Source of the DNA: Acidobacteriota bacterium
GTDB lineage: Bacteria > Acidobacteriota > Vicinamibacteria > Vicinamibacterales > UBA8438
Length of the DNA stretch: 33,197 nt
Direction: 5' to 3'
Assembly (NCBI GenBank): GCA_022562495.1
Contig: JADFPE010000017.1
Span: 1-33,197 of the forward strand
Every line of letters begins with the position of its first letter. Position 1 is the first letter of the stretch. The position numbers and the translations under genes were made by a program. Shown piece after piece: positions 10,401-16,766 of the stretch. The notes below the pieces were generated by a model. That model was not told the DNA's origin. It saw nothing but the letters and a program-made list of their open reading frames with translations, and ran no database searches.

Positions 10401-10881
10401 GCTTCTGGACGCGGACCAGCAGCGTGTCGTCCGCCACCGCTCCGAGCTCCCGCGCGAGCCCCGCACTGACCAGCACGGCGCCCGGCTCCGGAACCGGCCC
10501 AGCCTCGAGACCATGGAAGGTCCAGAACCGCTCGTCGACCCCGTACACCTGGATGCCGCCCGCCCGGCTGCCGGTCTCCTGATGGGTCGCAAACCCCTCG
10601 AGCGCGATCATCGGCACCGCGTCAGTCGCGGCGGCCTCCAGCGCGCCGGACGCCAGCAGGTCGTCGGCCAACGCCTCGCGGAAGAACAACCCGGAGGTGA
10701 CGACGTGGTCGACGCGGCCAAGCCGCAGCAGCGCCAGGTCGCGCAAGCTCGCCCGCACGGAGGCGCCGACCAGGAACGCGCCGGCGAGTACCGACACCGC
10801 GACACCGACACCGGCGATGACCGCAAGATTGGTGCGCCAGTAGTGGGTCAGACTGCGTCGGAGCAGGATGCCAAAAGTCAT
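7480..10881 (-). CDS. FtsX/MacB-type ABC transporter permease
   Basis: This inner-membrane permease of about 1133 residues has two FtsX-like blocks. An N-terminal helix (LAVIAGVGVAVSVLAGAFLVGA) is followed by a long periplasmic domain of about 480 residues. Next come helices around YFTYFSFFLVVSALLLASLFF, with the FtsX hallmark LTEIGALRALGFD just after. A second extracytoplasmic stretch leads to a terminal FtsX block (LELALLRAVGYD-like ERRRELALLRAVGYDTG). The ATG at 10881 overlaps the ATPase stop (ATGA), so I prefer it over a start 15 codons upstream that would run into the ATPase gene. Such type VII exporters act on lipoproteins, lipids or peptides by mechanotransmission. The substrate here is unknown. 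The pair forms an ATPase-permease operon with no visible membrane-fusion protein. Confidence 0.93.
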   Translation of the reverse strand: MTFGILLRRSLTHYWRTNLAVIAGVGVAVSVLAGAFLVGASVRASLRDLALLRLGRVDHVVTSGLFFREALADDLLASGALEAAATDAVPMIALEGFATHQETGSRAGGIQVYGVDERFWTFHGLEAGPVPEPGAVLVSAGLARELGAVADDTLLVRVQKPSAIPLSSLHGRRDDLGRTMRLRIQQVLASDDLGEFSFRPQQGLSRAVFISLGRMQRDLGLDRQVNTILLGTGGGDAAAVDSPAAVAAIEAALRGETRLDDLGVRVRVLDGRGQLVVESAAGLLSDDIVAAARAAAAAAGMTDQPILTYLANEIRFGDRLTPYSLLTALDLAAFELDDVDLGATGTDPPPIVLNDWTADDLQAAPGDVISVQYYLWEDAGVLRTAEAEFRVAAVVPLEGLAADQDFAPDYPGITEATNVSDWDPPFPIDLDLVRPKDEDYWDEYRTAAKGFLPLAAGQDLWRSRWGQVTSLRVVPATGPPEAVAEAYRAALRSALDPLAAGFVVYPARGLALEAAAGVTDFGEYFTYFSFFLVVSALLLASLFFRLGVEQRLTEIGALRALGFDQTRVRRLFWTEGSVLAFAGSLLGVAGAVGYAGLIMWGLRTWWVDAVGTTLLTLHVSPGALGAGMAGGMLAAVGSIAWTLRGVAAATPRALISGSLPDAAGRREEGSRAAGLARRAPAALGVAGLIVLAATVAGFVGDTAGFFGAGLLLLAALLTLAWVLLHQHDRRGVAAPTAWSVSRVGLRNATARPGRSVLCITLIAFAAFIIVAVDAFHKAGGDVTADRSSGTGGYSLLAESLLPIVLDLSSEDGRAELGISAFDDEVFANAAYARFRVRPGEDTSCLNLYQAKDPRLLAPDDAFVAEGRFRFGRTMADTEAEEANPWLLLDRVFDDGAVPTIADATSLAYALHLSVGDDFILHRDSDNPVRLRIVAALSDSIFQRELIIGEQHFVRLFPAHEGYRFFLVDAMADQAAEVTAALEDRLADFGFDVTSAPERLAAFHRVENTYLATFQTLGALGLLLGTLGLGTVLLRNVLERRRELALLRAVGYDTGHISLMVLVENGLLLFGGLGAGTLSALVAIAPAWIERGGQFPIMSLGGLLLAVAVAGLVSSLVATMVAVRSPLLAALRSE

Positions 10882-11543
10882 GCTCGTTCCAGCCGCTGCC
10901 CGACCAGCTCGAAGCGGATCGGACACTTCGCCGCCAACCCGGTGTTATGCGTCACCACCACGAGCACCGTCTCCTGCCGCTGGTGCAGGTCGAACAGCAT
11001 GGTAGCCACCACGTCGCCAGCGGCGTGGTCCAGGTTGCCGGTGGGCTCGTCACACAGCAGCAGCGGCGGCCGACGAATGAGCGCGCGTGCCAGCGCCACC
11101 CGCTGCCGCTCGCCGCCCGACAGCTCCGCCGGGCGATGGTCGAGCCGGTCGGCCAGACCGACCCGCTCGAGCAGGTCCCGGGCCCGGGCCGGCGCATCGG
11201 CGTCGCTGTCCCCCACCAGCGTCGGGATGAGCACGTTCTCGAGCACGGTGCACTGCGGCAGCAGCAGGTGGTCCTGGAACACGAACCCGACACGCCGGTT
11301 CCGGAACGCTGCCAGCTCGGTCGGCGGCAGCGTGAACGGGTCGACCCCGTCCAGGGTGACGGTGCCGGAGGTGGGTGGCTCGAGCGCACCGAGAATATAG
11401 AGCAGCGTGCTCTTCCCGCTGCCCGACGGCCCGACGATCGACGCGGCCTCGCCCGGCCGGAGCGACAGTGACAGCCCGGAGAGGATGTCGAGCGGCCCGC
11501 GTGGGGTCGGATACGACTTGGCGAGATGGGTGACTTCGAGCAC
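10878..11543 (-). CDS. LolD/MacB-type ABC transporter ATP-binding protein
   Basis: This 221-residue ATPase powers the permease encoded immediately downstream. It contains Walker A GPSGSGKST (38-46), Q-loop VGFVFQDHLLLP (about 85-96), signature LSGGERQR (141-148), Walker B LLLCDEPTG (161-169) and the H-loop VTHN near residue 197. This is the standard set for the LolD/MacB/FtsE subfamily. GTG is used as start with AGGG about seven bases upstream. The stop codon overlaps the permease start by four bases, indicating coupled translation. A GC-rich repeat block separates it from the aldehyde dehydrogenase gene upstream. Confidence 0.95.
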   Translation of the reverse strand: MLEVTHLAKSYPTPRGPLDILSGLSLSLRPGEAASIVGPSGSGKSTLLYILGALEPPTSGTVTLDGVDPFTLPPTELAAFRNRRVGFVFQDHLLLPQCTVLENVLIPTLVGDSDADAPARARDLLERVGLADRLDHRPAELSGGERQRVALARALIRRPPLLLCDEPTGNLDHAAGDVVATMLFDLHQRQETVLVVVTHNTGLAAKCPIRFELVGQRLERA

Positions 11544-11566
11544 TGGCGAACCCTAGTAGCGGCCAA

Positions 11567-11650
11567 GGCGCGCACGGCGCGCCTCGCGGGTGCGGAGTGG
11601 GGCTCTCGGGGCCCCGCGCAGCTCCCGCGGGGGTTCGGGGCGAAGCCCCG
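11567..11650 (-). repeat. GC-rich hairpin block, family II copy 1
   Basis: Read on the minus strand, this 84-bp block begins five bases after the aldehyde dehydrogenase stop with CGGGGCTTCGCCCCG, a perfect 6-bp stem. It continues through GAACCCC, GCGCGGGG and GAGCCCCACTCCGC to a GCGCGCC-rich end. The same series of motifs in the same order occurs on the plus strand at 15217-15302. The first hairpin may work as a terminator of the aldehyde dehydrogenase operon, though no T-run follows. Confidence 0.6.
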
Positions 11651-11655
11651 TCTAA

Positions 11656-13077
11656 TCATGCCCGCTGGAACGCTCGCGGCCGGAAGAGGAAGTCCACGAT
11701 GTTCCCCTCGTGCGGCTGGAGCCAGTTGAGCTTGATCGTCGGGACCGGCCCGATGTTCAGCCGGTCGATGTTGCGTGCATCGAGGAGCGCGCGGGTGAAG
11801 GCCGGATCCTCGGTGAGACCGGTCGCCACCAGGGTCGATCCGATCGCGCCGATCATCTTGTCCTGCGGACACTCCACGACCGTCACGAACGGATACATGT
11901 ACTCCTTCTTGGCTATCGCGGCCTCCGGCGACGCGCACCGGACCACCGTTGGACGGAGATAGTCACACCGCTCCTTCGACACGAGCCGGCCGCCCTCCTG
12001 ATGCTTGGCGGAGACCTCCTCGACTCCGTCCTCCTTCAAGGCGTTGTCGATGTCGGCCGAGATCGCGGCCGCCTGCCCCGGCACGGTGAACGCCGCCAGC
12101 GCCGCCTGTGGGTCATCGGGCGGCAACGGCGCGATCGGCCCCAGCCGCGCTGCCACCGCCTCGGCGATCTCGCGGGTGTGCCGGGGGGCCCAGATACCCG
12201 AACAGTTGATGCAGCTGCGTCCGCTGTTGACCAGGACACTGTCGACCATCAGGTCGAGATATTGCTCCCAGTCGTCGACCTGGTCCTCGCCGAACAGGAT
12301 CTTGCTGAAGCCCGGGCCATGCACCTGAACCGCGGGATTCGCGGCATACTGCTCAACAGTCGCCGTGCCCCCGAAGATGAGGCTGCGGGGGCAGCTGTTC
12401 AGCACCGCGGCCCCGACCTCGCCCATGCCGGGGTAGAGTGCGATCGCCTCACGCGGCACACCCGCCTCGAAGAACGCCTGCGACATCCGCCAGGGCGTCC
12501 AGGGCTCCTGGGGCCCAGGTTTGAGCACCAGGCCGATCTGCAGCGGGATGATCGGCAGCCACAGGCTGTGCACCCCGGGCGAGTTCGACGGCAGCACCAT
12601 GCCCAGCACCGGGGTGGTCGCCTGGTAGCTGCGCATCACCCCGTCCTCTTCCCCGTACCCGCGCGTGAGGATGTCCCAGTCGAGCTTACGGGTCAGCGAG
12701 GTGAGGACCTCGTCGAGGTGGTCGAGCACATACCGCAGCTTCTCCATGTTCATGCGGCACATGTGCTCGGGCAGTCCGGTCGTCGCCGACTGCTGGCGCA
12801 CGAACTCGGCCGGGGTCTGAGTGGCATCACCCAGCGGCAACTCAGCCGACGAGAAGAGCTCGGCACTCTTCTTGATCATCGCCAGCAGCTCGACGCACGG
12901 GATCTCCCGCAGCACGTTGCGGGCGCGGTCCGCTCCCTTGCGCAGGTCCCTGGCCACGATGCCCGGGTTGGCCTGACTGACCTCGGCCACCGGCTCGCCG
13001 GTCGCGAAGTGCTCGACCTTGGTGACCTCGAGACTCGTGTACGGGCGACCCCACCGGAGAATCGGAAAATGAATCAC
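11656..13077 (-). CDS. Aldehyde dehydrogenase superfamily protein, probably an acyl-thioester or acyl-adenylate reductase
   Basis: This 473-residue ALDH-fold enzyme binds NAD(P) and passes through a Cys-bound acyl intermediate. Visible motifs are PSNSPGVH (163-170), LKPGPQEPWTP with Lys186, FGGTAT (235-240) and NSGRSC with the likely nucleophile Cys289 (Cys292 follows). The position where hydrolytic ALDHs have the general base Glu (ELGG) reads HGPG (253-256). Loss of this Glu is typical of CoA-acylating members, which argues for acyl-to-aldehyde reduction rather than aldehyde oxidation. The opening MIHFPILRWGRPY and the neighbouring LuxE/EhpF-like gene recall the EhpF/EhpG pair of phenazine-derivative biosynthesis. 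The start is GTG with no clear ribosome site, but the N-terminus looks complete. It is the last gene of a four-gene minus-strand run. Confidence 0.88.
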   Translation of the reverse strand: MIHFPILRWGRPYTSLEVTKVEHFATGEPVAEVSQANPGIVARDLRKGADRARNVLREIPCVELLAMIKKSAELFSSAELPLGDATQTPAEFVRQQSATTGLPEHMCRMNMEKLRYVLDHLDEVLTSLTRKLDWDILTRGYGEEDGVMRSYQATTPVLGMVLPSNSPGVHSLWLPIIPLQIGLVLKPGPQEPWTPWRMSQAFFEAGVPREAIALYPGMGEVGAAVLNSCPRSLIFGGTATVEQYAANPAVQVHGPGFSKILFGEDQVDDWEQYLDLMVDSVLVNSGRSCINCSGIWAPRHTREIAEAVAARLGPIAPLPPDDPQAALAAFTVPGQAAAISADIDNALKEDGVEEVSAKHQEGGRLVSKERCDYLRPTVVRCASPEAAIAKKEYMYPFVTVVECPQDKMIGAIGSTLVATGLTEDPAFTRALLDARNIDRLNIGPVPTIKLNWLQPHEGNIVDFLFRPRAFQRA

Positions 13078-13120
13078 GGTTGTGTCGGTGCTCTACGTGC
13101 GAACGCGTGACGGACCGCCC

Positions 13121-13648
13121 CTACTCGACCGTGATGGAGATCGTCGTGCACAGGCCTTCCTGCGTCCGGTGCTCGTCGTCCCCAATCTGCAACGTCAGCG
13201 TGTGCTGCCCCGCCGGCAGCAACGTCTCGTATATCTTGGACCCGTCACCAAAGTGCACCCATGGATCGGCCTTCGGAATCTCCGCGCCGACCGGCAGGCA
13301 CTCGGTGTCGATGGCCACGTGATGATGGCCCATCCCCTCCCGCGGCGACTCGACCTCGGATGGCACCGGCGAGATGTTCAGATTCGACACGATGAACTCC
13401 ATCGCCACCGGGCTCGACACGGTCGCGCCGTCGGCCGGCGTCACGAACGACACCGACGGGGTCGTCGACGACCGATCCTCCATGGTGTCCGCCGACGCCG
13501 CAGCCGTCGGCTCCTCGACCATCGGCTCCTCGGCCATCGGCTCCGAATCCGCCTCGGGTGCGCCGCCTCCACAGGCGACGAGCCCTGTCGCCAGCATCAA
13601 CGCCAGCACGCCGGTCCACCCCTGCAATCCAGTCTTTACCGTTCTCAT
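13121..13648 (-). CDS. DUF4399 lipoprotein
   Basis: This is a 175-residue predicted lipoprotein. The signal peptide ends in the lipobox LVAC with Cys26, followed by a long acidic Ala/Glu/Pro linker (about 30-60). The rest is a DUF4399 domain: SFVTPADGATVSSP, the histidine-rich GMGHHHVAIDT, the segment VHFGDGS and a final LPAGQHTLTLQIGDDEH. The fold is probably an immunoglobulin-like beta sandwich (inference). The function is unknown; the HHH cluster could bind metal. ATG at 13648 has AGGAGGAG upstream. It lies 58 bases after the acyl-activating gene and 43 bases before the aldehyde dehydrogenase. A membrane-anchored partner between these two catalytic genes is odd and may only share their transcript. 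Confidence 0.88.
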   Translation of the reverse strand: MRTVKTGLQGWTGVLALMLATGLVACGGGAPEADSEPMAEEPMVEEPTAAASADTMEDRSSTTPSVSFVTPADGATVSSPVAMEFIVSNLNISPVPSEVESPREGMGHHHVAIDTECLPVGAEIPKADPWVHFGDGSKIYETLLPAGQHTLTLQIGDDEHRTQEGLCTTISITVE

Positions 13649-13706
13649 GGTGTTGTCTCCTCCTATGTTTCACGTTCTGCGGGCCGCCCGTCACCATCGG
13701 TAGCCC

Positions 13707-14795
13707 TCAGTACACCCCCACCGTCGTGGCAGAAGCCAGCCGGCTGAACGGCCGGACCCCGCTAACGCCGTCCCATGGGTACTGCCCGCACGCCGGCTCG
13801 CGCTCGCCCTCGTCCCGCTCCTGGAAACGCGGCACGAAGAACTCCTTCGTCAGCGTTGTCAACATCACCCGACCGGTTTCACCGTAGCCGACCACGCGCT
13901 CCGCATCGTCGGGGTCCACGACCTGGATGACCGCGCGCGGCTGTGGCGCGTAGTACGTGATCTTGTAGTCGTTCTCCGGACCGCTCGGCGGGCTCGCCGC
14001 CAGCCCCATCAGCGTGTTGCCGTAAGTCGGCGTCATGTAGATGCCGTCGAGCAGCTCCTCGTGCGCGAACCGGTTCCACTGCGGTGTGAACTCTGTGCCA
14101 CCGGCGAAGATGCCGGTGATACCGGCCTCCTTCAGGCTGGATCCGTCCTCTTCGAGTCGGTTGGCCAGCGATTCGAGTAGCTTCGGCGTGGTAAACATGC
14201 ACTTGATGTCGTGCCCGGCCGTCAGCACCGTGACCGCCTGGTCGATGACGTGATCCTGATACGCCTTCAGATGATCCATCCAGCCTTTCTTGATCAGCTT
14301 GATGACCCATCGGGGGTCGAGGTCCACACAAAAACAGATGCCGCCCCGATGCTGGGCCAGGTGCTCGACCGCCAGCCGAAGCCGGCGCGGACCGCTTGGC
14401 CCCAGCATGAGCCAGTCGCTGCCCTTCGGGAAATGCTCGTCAGGGAGCGTCTCGGAGAACAGCTCGTAGTCGATGCGGAAGTCCTCCTGCGCAACCCGAC
14501 TCTTCGGGATGCCGGTCGTGCCGCCCGTCTCGAAGACGAAGGTCGGCCGGTCAGCGTAGGCCTTGGGCACCCAGCGGCGCACCGGGCCACCACGGAGCCA
14601 CTCGTCCTCGAAATGCGGGAACTTCGCGAGGTCGGCGAAACCCGTGACCTCCCGGCGCGGATCCCACCCGGCCTGCCGGGCCCAGTCGAGCCAGAAAGGA
14701 CACCCTGTCGCGGGGTCGAAATGCCAGTCGATGACCTCGCGCACCCACGCGTCGAGCGTCGCGCCAGCCTCGGTTGCTGGACTCTCCGTACTCAT
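13707..14795 (-). CDS. LuxE/PaaK/EhpF-like acyl-activating enzyme
   Basis: This 362-residue protein of the ANL (acyl-adenylate-forming) superfamily is in the short form seen in LuxE acyl-protein synthetases and EhpF. The AMP/phosphate loop FETGGTTGIPKSR is at 88-100. Further family-like segments are FAGGTEFTPQ, MTPTYGNTLMG and the acceptor region VVGYGETGRVMLTTL. The large C-terminal lid domain of PaaK-type CoA ligases is reduced, in line with LuxE/EhpF. The expected reaction is ATP-dependent activation of a carboxylic acid; the partner aldehyde dehydrogenase two genes on could reduce the product. The substrate is unknown; aryl or polycyclic acids are possible by analogy with EhpF. ATG at 14795 has no strong ribosome site. 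It begins 35 bases after the pterin dehydratase stop. Confidence 0.85.
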   Translation of the reverse strand: MSTESPATEAGATLDAWVREVIDWHFDPATGCPFWLDWARQAGWDPRREVTGFADLAKFPHFEDEWLRGGPVRRWVPKAYADRPTFVFETGGTTGIPKSRVAQEDFRIDYELFSETLPDEHFPKGSDWLMLGPSGPRRLRLAVEHLAQHRGGICFCVDLDPRWVIKLIKKGWMDHLKAYQDHVIDQAVTVLTAGHDIKCMFTTPKLLESLANRLEEDGSSLKEAGITGIFAGGTEFTPQWNRFAHEELLDGIYMTPTYGNTLMGLAASPPSGPENDYKITYYAPQPRAVIQVVDPDDAERVVGYGETGRVMLTTLTKEFFVPRFQERDEGEREPACGQYPWDGVSGVRPFSRLASATTVGVY

Positions 14796-14830
14796 GAGCC
14801 AGTGATCTTACACCAGGCCAGGAGACAAGA

Positions 14831-15166
14831 TCAGGCCGACACGCATTGATCGGCCTTGGCGGCAAACACGAAATCGCTCTCGGTCAGGCCGTCGATCTTG
14901 TGGGTCCAGATCGTCACCTTCACCAGCCCCCACGTCAGAACGATGTCGGGATGATGGTCCTGCTCCTCGGCCATCTCTCCCACTCGGATCGTGAAATCCA
15001 GCGCTTGACGGAAGTCGTCGAATCGGTATTCCTTCTCGAGATGGTGACCATTGACCGCCTGCCAGCCACCACCCAGCTGCTGCTGATAGGTGGCCAGCTC
15101 GTCCCCCGTCAACGGCGGCACCCCACCCCGGCAGGGGACGCACTGCTTCGATGCCAGCTCGCTCAT
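14831..15166 (-). CDS. phhB: 4a-hydroxytetrahydrobiopterin dehydratase
   Basis: This 111-residue pterin-4a-carbinolamine dehydratase (PCD/DCoH) recycles the oxidised pterin made by aromatic amino acid hydroxylases. It has the conserved core EEQDHHPDIVLTWG with the catalytic His pair, and VTIWTHKIDGLTESDFVFAAK at the end, in the expected order and length. ATG at 15166 has GGAAGAA seven bases upstream; longer frames reach into the adjacent repeat block. It is the first gene of the minus-strand run that includes the acyl-activating enzyme and aldehyde dehydrogenase. No aromatic amino acid hydroxylase is visible nearby, so either the hydroxylase lies elsewhere or the enzyme has another role, such as in molybdopterin or folate chemistry. 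Confidence 0.93.
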   Translation of the reverse strand: MSELASKQCVPCRGGVPPLTGDELATYQQQLGGGWQAVNGHHLEKEYRFDDFRQALDFTIRVGEMAEEQDHHPDIVLTWGLVKVTIWTHKIDGLTESDFVFAAKADQCVSA

Positions 15167-15216
15167 TGTTTCTTCCATGGGGCTCCGCCCCAAACCCCGG
15201 CTCGGTCTTCCTCAGT

Positions 15217-15302
15217 CGGGGCTGCGCCCCGAACCCCACGCCGACGCTACGCGGGGACCCCACAGCCCCACTCCGCGCCGGCGGGGCGCGCACGTGCGCG
15301 CC
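15217..15302 (+). repeat. GC-rich hairpin block, family II copy 2
   Basis: This is an 86-bp block on the plus strand with the same motif order as 11567-11650 on the minus strand: CGGGGCTGCGCCCCG (perfect stem), GAACCCC, CGCGGGG, CAGCCCCACTCCGC and a GCGCGC-rich end. A partial extra hairpin (GGGGCTCCGCCCC) precedes it at 15179-15191. It fills the gap between the divergently transcribed pterin dehydratase and DUF6526 genes. Confidence 0.6.
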
Positions 15303-15332
15303 GTTACAACGCCGGACCAATGCCACACGTAT

Positions 15333-15338
15333 TATAGT
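15333..15338 (+). promoter_or_regulatory. Possible -10 element for the DUF6526 gene
   Basis: TATAGT matches five of six positions of the sigma-70 -10 consensus in an otherwise GC-rich gap, 46 bases before the DUF6526 start. No convincing -35 lies at the right distance, so this is weak. Confidence 0.3.
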
Positions 15339-15384
15339 GACCCGGACGATCGCCCCTACGTCGACACAACCGAGGAGGACCACA

Positions 15385-15822
15385 ATGGCCAACCAGGGAC
15401 AGAACTTCGCCAATCATACTCGCACCGTTGCGCCGTTTCACTACGTCGCCCTGCCGATCCTTCTCGCCAACTTCCTCTGGAGGGTGTGGAGTCTTTTCGA
15501 CGGCATCACGATCGACGCAAGCCTGAACCTGCTGCTCGCGGTGGCGTTGATCATCGTGGCACTGGTCGCCCGCACCTTCGCGCTAGGGGCGCAGGACCGT
15601 GTGATCCGCCTCGAGATGCGGCTGCGGATGCGGGAGCTGCTACCGGAGGACCTGCAGAGACGTATCAACGACTTCACGCCGACCCAGATGGTCGGCCTGA
15701 GGTTCGCCAGCGACGCCGAGCTGCCGGAGCTGGCGCGCAAGGTGCTGGACGAGAACATCACGAAAGCCACGCCGATCAAGAAGTTGGTCAAGGACTGGCA
15801 GGGCGACTATTTCCGGGTGTAG
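15385..15822 (+). CDS. DUF6526 family membrane protein
   Basis: This is a 145-residue protein. After a polar N-terminus (ANQGQNFANHTRTVAPFHYVA) come two hydrophobic segments, FHYVALPILLANFLWRVWSLF and LNLLLAVALIIVALVARTFA, so it is probably a two-helix inner-membrane protein. The rest is a charged cytoplasmic domain (RLEMRLRMRELLPEDLQ, FASDAELPELARKVL). This matches the DUF6526 family, whose function is unknown. The start is well supported by GAGGAGG seven bases upstream. It stands alone, divergent from the pterin dehydratase gene. Confidence 0.88.
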   Translation: MANQGQNFANHTRTVAPFHYVALPILLANFLWRVWSLFDGITIDASLNLLLAVALIIVALVARTFALGAQDRVIRLEMRLRMRELLPEDLQRRINDFTPTQMVGLRFASDAELPELARKVLDENITKATPIKKLVKDWQGDYFRV

Positions 15823-15884
15823 TGCTTCAACCGCTGTCTATGAGCGCCGTTCGCCCGCCCCCGATGTGAAAGACAAGCCGCGGC

Positions 15885-16013
15885 AGGGGGGTACCAGCCG
15901 TCGATCCAATCTGCCTCGCGCACGGGGCACAGCAACCGGAATACTTTCGACGGCTCTGCGACAAGTTGTTGCGTAAAAGTCCGTGAAACACGATTCGGCT
16001 GCGACACGCTCAT
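15885..16013 (-). pseudogene. Remnant of an SRPBCC-family gene (N-terminal about 43 codons)
   Basis: Reading on from the DUF427 stop, about 43 residues look like the start of an SRPBCC (polyketide-cyclase-like) protein: FTQQLVAEPSKVFRLLCPVR followed by EADWIDGW. The family then needs another 100 or more residues, but the frame turns into unrelated sequence and stops at 15807. The ATG overlaps the DUF427 stop by four bases (ATGA), which suggests that an intact DUF427-SRPBCC operon once existed. The loss of the rest is seen directly; the family assignment rests on a short stretch. Confidence 0.5.
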
Positions 16014-16330
16014 TGGTCTTGTGGCGTCCGCTGTTCACCCGGCTCGTCACCTTCTCGCACATCGACACCACGCCAGAACGCGATGTGGTTCTCTATCTGC
16101 GCGGCCGCCTCCTTGGGGTCTGGGTAGTACCATGCCGCATCCCGATTCTCTTCGCCCCCGACCACGACGCTGTAGTAATGGGCCGTACCCTTCCATGGGC
16201 ACACGCTTGTCGTCGGGCTCGGCTCGAGATGTTTCTTGTCGACGGAGTCTGCCGGAAAGTAGTGATTGCCTTCCACAACAACCGTGTGCTCGCTGTCGGC
16301 GATGATTTCGCCCTTCCAGAGTGCTTTCAT
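16010..16330 (-). CDS. DUF427 domain-containing protein
   Basis: This small protein of 106 residues is a single DUF427 domain: WKGEIIADSEHTVVVEGNHYFP, then SPTTSVCPWKGTAHYYSV, then AAWYYPDPKEAAAQIENHIAFW. These are the conserved blocks of the family in order, including the CPWKG core. The family is widespread; its biochemical role is not settled. ATG at 16330 has AAGGA seven bases upstream; a longer frame to 16414 lacks support. The stop overlaps the start of an SRPBCC remnant. The last dozen residues (GDEPGEQRTPQDQ) go beyond the usual domain end. Confidence 0.9.
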   Translation of the reverse strand: MKALWKGEIIADSEHTVVVEGNHYFPADSVDKKHLEPSPTTSVCPWKGTAHYYSVVVGGEENRDAAWYYPDPKEAAAQIENHIAFWRGVDVREGDEPGEQRTPQDQ

Positions 16331-16528
16331 CTTGCGTCCTTCATTCGTGCAACGGGTTGACGTTGTTCGTACGAGACCAACCTGGCAGCCCGAACCCTGA
16401 GCTCGGAGGTGCAACGTGCGGACCTTCTATGCATACCACATCAGCCGCAGCCCACGACCCAACCATGGTGTGCCTGCTCCTTTCGGTCGGATCCGCGTCA
16501 GGAGACCGATGGATTCGTCCGCCACACC

Positions 16529-16600
16529 TCAGTCGACCGTGGATTTGCCGAAGCTGAGCGCGTTGCCGGCGTGGTCGTGCAGCCCGCAGTCTCTCGTACC
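16529..16600 (-). pseudogene. Possible C-terminal remnant of a VOC (glyoxalase-like) gene
   Basis: The minus-strand frame YGTRDCGLHDHAGNALSFGK, ending in a stop at 16529, resembles the closing strand of vicinal-oxygen-chelate proteins (pattern YGxRDxxxxDPxGNxLxFG). Nothing upstream encodes the rest of such a protein, because the 166-bp element 16601-16766 abuts it exactly. This is either a gene cut by the element or a chance match. The rest of the 16331-16600 gap holds no gene I can support. Confidence 0.35.
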
Positions 16601-16766
16601 ATAACAGTCCATCGTGAAAGTCCCGCGTGGCACCGAGACCGGCCATACGCCCCGCTGACAAGGCACGATGAGGGAGAATACCGGCAGGATGTGACCGAGG
16701 AGCAACGCCGTCAGGCGGGATGCGGGGCTGGTCGAATGCAACGGATCTGTCACCACGGGCTGCTAG
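16601..16766 (-). mobile_element. 166-bp palindromic element, copy A
   Basis: On the minus strand the element opens CTAGCAGCCCGTGGTGACAG and closes with the near-complement ending GGACTGTTAT. It matches copy B (17590-17755) along its entire length, about three quarters identical by eye, with the same total length. Shared core segments include GTTGCTCCTCGGTC, CCGGTATTCTCCCTC and GCCTTGTCAGC. The two arms are imperfect inverted repeats, so the whole unit can fold into one long hairpin. It encodes no protein. This fits a MITE- or BIME-like unit. Its first bases supply the TAG stop of the SDR gene. Confidence 0.75.

Noticed and set aside
11710-13110. Plus-strand frame opposite the aldehyde dehydrogenase
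   Set aside because: No recognisable motif, and the opposite strand encodes a full ALDH fold.
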